A program made the translations under genes and the position numbers. DNA of 18,358 nt from Bacteroidales bacterium (GTDB lineage Bacteria > Bacteroidota > Bacteroidia > Bacteroidales > Muribaculaceae), in contig SFGS01000048.1 of assembly GCA_004557565.1 (NCBI GenBank), positions 1 to 18,358 of the forward strand, given 5' to 3'. Below are positions 12,845 through 18,358 of this stretch, piece by piece; positions within the stretch are counted from its first letter, which is position 1, and every line of letters begins with the position of its first letter. Below the pieces are notes generated by a model. That model was not told the DNA's origin. It ran no database searches and saw nothing but the letters and a program-made list of their open reading frames with translations.

Positions 12845-15100
12845 TTAGTTTTGGGTCCACGCCATGTTCCAGAGGGCTACGCGGTCTTTGTTTAAGCTGC
12901 TCTTTGATGGGCAGAGGTTGGTGACCTCGATGGTGAAGGTGCCCTTGATGTTCACGTCTTCGCTGAAGTCGTAAGCGGTGTATTTCACTGCGTCTTTCTT
13001 AGTGACGGTGAAACTCTTCACCACTGCACCACCCTGCTTGATGTCAACGCGGAACGATACGCCGTTTGCCTCGGTGTAGGCATAGCCGTAGTTGAACGAG
13101 AGTTTGCCGATGCCGCCTTCAATTTCAGGAGATACGAGCGTGCCCACTGCTGAAGTCTTACCGTTGAGGTTGCAAGCGGTAGCGTATTCAGTGGTTGAAC
13201 CAGTCTTGAAGCCGATGAACTTGAACAGAGGGTTGGCGTCGGCTTCGCTACCTTGGAGAATGCTCACGTTAGTGCCCTTCCAGCCACCCTTGGTGGTGTA
13301 AGTGCCATACAAAGCGGTTGGGGTGCCATTGTTGAAACTCTCGAAGTCGCCACGAGTGGCAGCGGCCGAAGCAGCGCCAAACGAGAAGTCGTCGATACAC
13401 CAAGTCTGGTAACTTGAAGCAGCAACTGCGGTGTAGCGGAAACCGATGTAGTAAGTGCCGTCGGCATACTTAGAGAGGTCGATGTCGCCCGATTCCACGA
13501 AGCCGCTGTAGCCAGTGGCAGGAGCCACTGCGAGTTTGCAGTCAATCTTGTCGGTCACGCTGCCCTTGAATGGAGTTTGACCATTGAAGATAAACACCTC
13601 AAACTTGTCGCCGCCTTGGTAGCCCACTTGGCTCTTGAACGAGAGGATTTTGCTCTTAGCCTTCTTGATATCGATAGCAGGGCTGATGAGCCATGCTTCG
13701 AATGGTGGCTTTGTGCCCTTATAACCTGTGATACAAGCGTAGGTATTGTCGTTGAATGTAGAGGTGAACCATTTCTTGTCGCCTTGTGGAGTGTAGATGG
13801 TCCAAGTGCCTGGAATGCCGCTTTCAAAGTTTTCTTCCACGCTGGTCACACCGCCAGTGGTGATAGAGAGTTGGAACTCGGCAGTTGAACCGCTGTTGCC
13901 GGTGATACCGTGAGTGCCCATGAATTTAGCGAAGTTGCCCTTCACGAGAATCTTGCTGTGGAGCACCTCTGGCCAGTCAACGAGGTTGGCAGTCTGACGG
14001 AAAGGAGAACCTTGTGGCAGAGCCACCACCATACATTTGCTAATGTCGCGGCAGTCGGCAGTCGGAGCAATCACGAGGGTGTTGTCGAGAGTGGTAGGTG
14101 CTGTCCATTCAATGTCGTCGGCACTCTTCACCTCGCTCACTTCAGGAGCCACAGCACCCACTACAAAGCCAGAAACCCAGCCGCTCAAACCTTCAGCCTC
14201 GCCAGCGATAGCCTCTTCCACAGTGTATGGGTCGGTGAGCAAGCCCTTGGTTGAAGATGAGAAGCCGATGCAGTCGTCGGCAGTGCGGATATAGAGTTGC
14301 CATGTGCCGCCGTCGAGTTTGGTGGCGCTGGTGTTGTAGTAGCTGAGCACACCCACCACTGAGCCGGTGCCCAATGGGAGGATATTGGCGCGGAATGTAG
14401 CGTAGTTGCTGTTGCGAACCACCAAAGTGTTGCCGTTTTCATCTTCGATGTTACGGTTGGTGGTAGCGTCGGAGTTAGCAAAGGTGTTCACGCCATCGGC
14501 ATCAGAAAAGCGCACATTGTCGATGCGCACGAGGCGGCCTTGCCATTTTTTGAGTGTTTCGGCGTCGGTTTTGAGGTCACTGATGCTCATTGGAATGGTA
14601 TCTACCTTGTTTACTGCTGGCAGGCCGTTGAGTTCTGCGATGCTTTGGAAAGTGGCCAATGGCAGGAACGATGCTTCCCACACACTGCCTTTCTCATAAA
14701 ATTCAGGATAGCCAATTTGCTGTTGGCCGTTGTATTTGCCCACGAAGCAGTCCTTCATGTTGAGCACGATTTCCTGTCCCACACGGTAGGTGTTGTAGAG
14801 GCTGGTGCCGTTGATTGAGATAGAGAAGCCTGCGGTGCCGTCGGAAATGTAGAGGCTCTTGTAGATGTTGCCCGACACGTCGTTGGCGGTCACCCAGCCG
14901 TGAATCACGATATCTTCCTTCACGGTGTCGATGTAGTTGTTCACATCTTTCCAATACTTCGCCTTGAAGTCGGCGATGGTCATGTTGGGCTGGTGAGTGG
15001 CCTGTGGCACAACCATAGGTGGGGTATCAAAGTCGTCGTTACAGCTCACGAATGTCAATCCGAGAAGCAGAACGCTCAAATATACATAAAATCGTTTCAT
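12845..15100 (-). CDS. Outer-membrane/surface lipoprotein with DUF5689, DUF6359 and choice-of-anchor-J-like domains
   Basis: A 751-aa lipoprotein. The signal peptide ends in lipobox FVSC (C20). The mature start CNDDFD is acidic and resembles the Bacteroidetes lipoprotein export signal that places proteins on the cell surface. Domains by recognition: DUF5689-like (about 38-280; DIVIHGWVTANDVSGNIYKSLYISDGTAG and RLVRIDNVRF patterns), DUF6359/OB-like (about 288-418; DPYTVEEA, WVSGFVVG, DISKCMVVALPQGSPFR, ILVKGNFAKFMG), choice-of-anchor-J jelly roll (about 420-577; ENFESGIPGTWTIY, AWLISPAIDI, YIGFRYTA, WCIDDFSFG) and a related C-terminal beta-sandwich (577-751; LVSPEI, KLSFNYGYAY, NKDRVALWNMAW). 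No enzyme motif was seen. It starts 51 nt after the TonB receptor gene on the same strand, so the pair is probably an operon in which this protein captures the ligand for the receptor, in place of a SusD. Confidence 0.85.
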   Translation of the reverse strand: MKRFYVYLSVLLLGLTFVSCNDDFDTPPMVVPQATHQPNMTIADFKAKYWKDVNNYIDTVKEDIVIHGWVTANDVSGNIYKSLYISDGTAGFSISINGTSLYNTYRVGQEIVLNMKDCFVGKYNGQQQIGYPEFYEKGSVWEASFLPLATFQSIAELNGLPAVNKVDTIPMSISDLKTDAETLKKWQGRLVRIDNVRFSDADGVNTFANSDATTNRNIEDENGNTLVVRNSNYATFRANILPLGTGSVVGVLSYYNTSATKLDGGTWQLYIRTADDCIGFSSSTKGLLTDPYTVEEAIAGEAEGLSGWVSGFVVGAVAPEVSEVKSADDIEWTAPTTLDNTLVIAPTADCRDISKCMVVALPQGSPFRQTANLVDWPEVLHSKILVKGNFAKFMGTHGITGNSGSTAEFQLSITTGGVTSVEENFESGIPGTWTIYTPQGDKKWFTSTFNDNTYACITGYKGTKPPFEAWLISPAIDIKKAKSKILSFKSQVGYQGGDKFEVFIFNGQTPFKGSVTDKIDCKLAVAPATGYSGFVESGDIDLSKYADGTYYIGFRYTAVAASSYQTWCIDDFSFGAASAAATRGDFESFNNGTPTALYGTYTTKGGWKGTNVSILQGSEADANPLFKFIGFKTGSTTEYATACNLNGKTSAVGTLVSPEIEGGIGKLSFNYGYAYTEANGVSFRVDIKQGGAVVKSFTVTKKDAVKYTAYDFSEDVNIKGTFTIEVTNLCPSKSSLNKDRVALWNMAWTQN

Positions 15101-15151
15101 AATGTATGTTGTTTTTTTATTGTCAGAGAATGAATAATGTTTTGAAATTGA

Positions 15152-17893
15152 TTAGAATCTAACACCTGCATTGACAAAGATGCGAATACCCTGTGCGTAG
15201 TAGTACTTGTTAGGATATTTGGTGGTGGAGAAGTTCTTGTAGTCGAAGCGACCTTGCTGGTAACCGCCGGTTTGAATGTTGCGGTTGTCGAGCAAGTTGT
15301 TGATGCTCAAGTTGAGGTTGAGCGATGCTGAGCGGCTGAGGTAAATGAGTTTACCGAGGCTCATGTTGATAACCAATGCTTCGTTGAACTTGTCTTGAGT
15401 GCTGATTTCGCGAAGGCGTTGCTCCAGTTCTGCTTCGCTTGAGCACACCTTCCAAAGGTCGGGAAGTGCTTCGTGGCGAACTGGTGAGAGGTCAACGTAA
15501 GCGCGATTCATCCATGCACCATTCAGTTCAAAGAACCACATGTGAGGACCTGCGTACTTGAATGCGAGGCTGTAGGCTTCTTGTGGAGTGCCGCTCACAT
15601 AGTAGTTTTTCAAATACACGGTTTGGGTAACGTCGGGTTGCGAACCGTTTTCGTAACTGCGTGTGCCGGTTGGGCGGTTCTTGTACTGGTAGCGGCCAAT
15701 GTTGGCGGCAGCCGATACGGTAAGGCTTGAAGTGAGCTTGTAGCTCAAGCCCACTTCCACACCCTTAAACACCTTGTGCACGTTGGTGAGTGCGTAGTTC
15801 ATAAAGGTGCTTGCGAGGTCGTCGTAGAATGCGGTGCGCTCTGTGCCCTTACGCATGTCGGTGTAGAAACCGGTGACCACGCCCTTGAAGTTGCGGTAGT
15901 TCCATTCGTAAGAGATGTCGCCCGATGCGATGATTTCGCTGTTGAGGTTGGAGATCACATCGTCTTTGATGCGAGGCGAAACGTAAGCGTTGTAAGAGAG
16001 TGGTGCGCGTGTGCCGTAGTAGCCGTGAGCCACGAAGCTGTTGCGGCCGTCGATTTTATACATCACGCTTGCCTTTGCGCCATAATTGAAGAAGGTGTGG
16101 GTTGCGCCCTTGCCGAATGAGTTTTCGGGGGCACGACCATTGCGCATAAAGCCTTCACGCTGATATTGGGTGAAACTGCCGGTTGCGCCATAAGCCAAAT
16201 CCCACTTTGCGAATGTCCAAGAGTTTTGGAGCCAGAGGTTGGCGCCCACTTGGTTGATATTGTAGTCGTAGCCGAAACGGTCGTCAACGCCCACCTTGCG
16301 GTTAGGATTGTTGAGGTCGTTTTGCGCCATGTCGGGGTTTTCTGGGAAGTCGCGTTCGGCAAATTGGTCGAAGTCGCTCCAGTGTGTGCCGCCGAGCAGG
16401 TCTTTCACTGTCTTGTAGTATGAAGAGCAGGTGTAGTTGGCACCGGCGCCACCTTGGAGAGCGAGTTGGTCGGTGAGGCGCATGTTCAAGTTGGTGTTGA
16501 GTTGCCAACTTGCTTGATTGCTGTGGCGGTTTTCAACGATGTAGCTTGACCCCTTGCCTTCCATCTCATTGAGGTAGTTGATTTGGTAGAGTTTGTCCCA
16601 GTTGAGCTGACGGAAAGAGTCGTCTTCACCAGTCCAAAGGTCGGTGTAGAGAGCGGCAATGGCTGGATTGCTTTCGTAGTAGCTTGGGAGATAGCGATAG
16701 TAGTCGGGACGTGGGTCGGCTGAGTTATACCAGTTGATGGCGCTTGATGCGTAGAACGACTTGTGGAATGCCACACCGGTGTTGAGAGTGGTGCCTGTGT
16801 TGGGCTTCCAGAGCCAGTTGAGAATCACTGTTGGGTCGAAAGCCTCCACTTCGCGAGCGTTGCGCTTCTTGCCGCCTTGCCAACCCCAGTTGCTGTTGTA
16901 GAGGTTGTTGCCAGTGAGGCGGTAACATTCCTCAAATGTGGCAGAGTTGCTTGCACGGCGTGTTGGCGCACCGAAAGTGGTGAGCGCGATGCTGTGCTGA
17001 GCATTGATTTCCTTCTGCACGGCGAGGAAGTAGCCCCAACTCTTATAGAACGAGCCAGGAACCACGCCTTCGCCAGCATAGCGGCCAATGGCACTGAGCG
17101 TAACAGCCCATCCGTTTGGCATCAAGCCGGTGCTGTAAGTGGCCATACCACGCCAGCGGTAGTTGCTGTTGGTGTAAGCCACGCTACCACGGAAGCCGGG
17201 AGCGTAGTCCTTGGCGTAGGTGCTGATGTTGTTGGCACCACCCACTTCACCGAGGGCGTAACTACGGGTGTCGAGACCCATACCAATCGCCTTGCTCTTG
17301 AACGCCTGGTTCAAACCGCCAAGCATCGAGAAGTTGAAGCGGCCGCGGGCAGCGTCGTTGAAGTACACGCCGTTGATGTATTGCTGAGTGTACTCAGAGT
17401 TGTAGCCACGAATGCGGAAACGCGCCACGCTGAAGTTGTAGCTGGCAGCCTGATAAAATGGGTTGTCACTTGCACCCGAAAGAGTGGCAACGGCTTGTGT
17501 GTTGCCTTCCTCGTCTTCGAGTTGCGATTCTGTAATCACCAAGTCGGCCTGGTCATCGTTGATAGATTGCGCAGGATTGAACGATGAAGATGTCAATCTC
17601 ACGACACCCACGTTGAAAATCCCCTTTGCAGGAATCTCAACCTTAGTTTCACAGTCCTTGTAACCATAGCCAATCACGAGCAGCACATCGCTTCCCGGTT
17701 GCGCGTCGCTAATGAGGAAGTCGCCCGAAGGACCGGTTGTCACGGTATTGCCCTGGTTGTCGAGCATTACCGTAGCACCCACCACGGGAAGTCCGCTCTT
17801 GGCATCAATCACCGTACCTTGCACGCCAGTCTGCGCCCAAAGGGCAGAGGCGCTCACAAGCATGGTGAGAAGCAAAAACAGTTTTAATTTCAT
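15152..17893 (-). CDS. TonB-dependent outer-membrane receptor with carboxypeptidase-regulatory-like N-terminal domain
   Basis: A 913-aa receptor with a signal peptide at 1-20 (MKLKLFLLLTMLVSASALWA). A CarboxypepD_reg-like beta domain (about 22-110; GVQGTVIDAKSGLPVVGATVML...GPSGDFLISDAQPGSDVLLVIGYGYKD) is followed by a plug region (about 125-245; VARFRIRGYNSEYTQQYINGVYFND, ALGEVGGANNIST) and a 22-strand-type barrel rich in aromatic residues, ending with the outer-membrane signature RIFVNAGVRF with terminal F. Such receptors import large ligands using TonB-ExbBD energy. The downstream partner is the DUF5689/DUF6359 lipoprotein, not a SusD homologue, so the ligand need not be a glycan. No ECF sigma or anti-sigma gene is adjacent. 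A -7 element lies at 17955-17962. The ligand cannot be named from sequence. Confidence 0.9.
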   Translation of the reverse strand: MKLKLFLLLTMLVSASALWAQTGVQGTVIDAKSGLPVVGATVMLDNQGNTVTTGPSGDFLISDAQPGSDVLLVIGYGYKDCETKVEIPAKGIFNVGVVRLTSSSFNPAQSINDDQADLVITESQLEDEEGNTQAVATLSGASDNPFYQAASYNFSVARFRIRGYNSEYTQQYINGVYFNDAARGRFNFSMLGGLNQAFKSKAIGMGLDTRSYALGEVGGANNISTYAKDYAPGFRGSVAYTNSNYRWRGMATYSTGLMPNGWAVTLSAIGRYAGEGVVPGSFYKSWGYFLAVQKEINAQHSIALTTFGAPTRRASNSATFEECYRLTGNNLYNSNWGWQGGKKRNAREVEAFDPTVILNWLWKPNTGTTLNTGVAFHKSFYASSAINWYNSADPRPDYYRYLPSYYESNPAIAALYTDLWTGEDDSFRQLNWDKLYQINYLNEMEGKGSSYIVENRHSNQASWQLNTNLNMRLTDQLALQGGAGANYTCSSYYKTVKDLLGGTHWSDFDQFAERDFPENPDMAQNDLNNPNRKVGVDDRFGYDYNINQVGANLWLQNSWTFAKWDLAYGATGSFTQYQREGFMRNGRAPENSFGKGATHTFFNYGAKASVMYKIDGRNSFVAHGYYGTRAPLSYNAYVSPRIKDDVISNLNSEIIASGDISYEWNYRNFKGVVTGFYTDMRKGTERTAFYDDLASTFMNYALTNVHKVFKGVEVGLSYKLTSSLTVSAAANIGRYQYKNRPTGTRSYENGSQPDVTQTVYLKNYYVSGTPQEAYSLAFKYAGPHMWFFELNGAWMNRAYVDLSPVRHEALPDLWKVCSSEAELEQRLREISTQDKFNEALVINMSLGKLIYLSRSASLNLNLSINNLLDNRNIQTGGYQQGRFDYKNFSTTKYPNKYYYAQGIRIFVNAGVRF

Positions 17894-17954
17894 AAATGAA
17901 TGTATTAGTGTTAATAAAATTTTTCGTCTCTATTTTAGTTTAGAAAGGAATTTT

Positions 17955-17962
17955 CAAAATTA
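17955..17962 (-). promoter_or_regulatory. Putative -7 element for the receptor/lipoprotein operon
   Basis: TAATTTTG on the minus strand matches TAnnTTTG and lies 61 nt before the ATG at 17893. TGTG, one base off TTTG, is found 20 nt upstream (17983-17986). Confidence 0.58.
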
Positions 17963-18009
17963 GCACTTTTTTTTGAAATATTCACACACACCACACATAA
18001 ATATAAAAA

Positions 18010-18042
18010 GTCAACAGGTCTACGAGGTAACAAGTCAACGAG
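18010..18042. repeat. Degenerate GTCAACGAG-like tandem repeat
   Basis: Four units of 7-9 bp in a row: GTCAACAG, GTCTACGAG, GTAACAA, GTCAACGAG. All begin with GT and share an AAC/TAC core. Confidence 0.5.
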
Positions 18043-18084
18043 CAATAGGGTATGGAGGGTTAAAAAATAATTGTTTTTTTCTGC

Positions 18085-18180
18085 CACAAATTAGCACAAA
18101 TTCCCACAAATAATCTTTTTGTTGAATCTCGTTGAATCTGTGTGAGCAACTCACACAGATCCCACAGATCTCGCAGAATT
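18085..18180. repeat. Block of short tandem repeats with 9-10-bp period
   Basis: Three successive mini-arrays: CACAAATxxx three times with exact 10-bp period (18085-18114); GTTGAATCTC then GTTGAATCTG (18121-18140); and CACAGATCC, CACAGATCT, CGCAGAATT at 9-bp period (18154-18180). A perfect 11-bp hairpin (18136-18146 with 18150-18160, 3-nt loop) joins the second and third arrays. Confidence 0.65.
18150..18172 (+). repeat. Dispersed 23-bp repeat, copy 2
   Basis: Matches the reverse complement of 9492-9514 at 21 of 23 positions. The left half is also the right arm of the local 11-bp hairpin (18136-18160). Confidence 0.6.
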
Positions 18181-18284
18181 TGCACGCCTAACGTAAAATC
18201 TCACAGAGGATTACGACTGCTCTTAAAAGACTATTCAATCCGATTTTCACACCTATTTTATCCATTTAAACCCGATTTACACCC

Positions 18285-18292
18285 TAACTTTG
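18285..18292 (+). promoter_or_regulatory. Putative -7 element for a gene beyond the right edge
   Basis: TAACTTTG fits TAnnTTTG and points rightward. No clear TTTG is seen 19-21 nt upstream, and no start codon of a long ORF appears before the window ends. Confidence 0.45.
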
Positions 18293-18358
18293 CGACATCA
18301 ATCTTTAAGAGAAGAAAAAAAAGAAAATAGAACGGTAATTCTTACCTTTGTTGTATTA

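Larger units (their letters stand above)
17894..18358. other. Repeat-rich intergenic region at right edge
   Basis: About 465 nt without a supported gene. It contains the promoter element of the TonB receptor (17955-17962), several blocks of 9-10-bp degenerate repeats (18010-18180), and a plus-strand TAACTTTG (18285-18292) for a gene starting beyond the window. The remaining DNA is AT-rich. Confidence 0.65.

Noticed and set aside
12845..15100. SusD/RagB homologue
   Set aside because: No TPR-like helical SusD pattern. The sequence is beta-rich with DUF5689, DUF6359 and jelly-roll-like motifs.
16763..17587. 274-aa plus-strand ORF inside the TonB receptor gene
   Set aside because: Antisense shadow; the minus-strand frame encodes an unmistakable receptor.
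18085..18180. CRISPR array
   Set aside because: Repeat units are only 9-10 bp and contiguous, without unique spacers, and no cas gene is present.

Overview
The window looks like a chromosomal segment of a gut- or oral-type Bacteroidales bacterium (Prevotellaceae/Muribaculaceae-like; family not resolvable by reading). Support: most genes are preceded by the Bacteroidetes promoter element TAnnTTTG, in two places with a TTTG about 19-20 bp upstream; there is a BspA-type leucine-rich-repeat protein with a T9SS-like C-terminal tail, a TonB-dependent receptor with an N-terminal carboxypeptidase-regulatory-like domain, a surface-type lipoprotein with an acidic motif after the lipobox cysteine, and a secreted dockerin-tailed protein. 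No phage, insertion sequence, CRISPR array or rRNA was seen.

Layout. 1-415: intergenic DNA with a hairpin-rich repeat (two hairpins in inverted orientation, 160-254) and the terminator of the next gene. 416-2212 (-): secreted LRR protein. 2430-4394 (-): two-gene unit, a MIDAS-complete vWA protein followed by a 403-aa protein of unknown function. 4605-7259 (+): rbfA, a LolC/LolE-type FtsX permease, and an unknown membrane protein, closely spaced and probably one transcript. 7564-9341 (-): xerD, then a secreted alpha/beta-hydrolase with its own promoter element. 9625-12204 (-): 859-aa secreted protein with a chitobiase/hexosaminidase C-terminal-type domain, three tandem OB-like units of about 170 residues and a dockerin. 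12567-12639 (+): tRNA-Phe with a good promoter and terminator. 12640-12844: cluster of hairpins between convergent transcripts. 12845-17893 (-): TonB-dependent receptor followed by a DUF5689/DUF6359/choice-of-anchor-J-like lipoprotein, probably an outer-membrane import pair. 17894-18358: repeat-rich intergenic DNA and the promoter of a gene beyond the right edge.

How the genes relate. The housekeeping items (rbfA, Lol-type permease, xerD, tRNA-Phe) are separated by surface and secreted functions. The receptor/lipoprotein pair and the dockerin protein both carry OB-like beta domains suited to binding an extracellular ligand. That they handle a common substrate is inference. The least explained coding DNA is the vWA plus 403-aa pair and the 342-aa membrane protein. 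The least explained non-coding DNA is the covarying double hairpin at 160-254 and the short-period repeat block at 18010-18180, part of which recurs inverted at 9492-9514. I did not find a clear-cut new system; these are the best leads.
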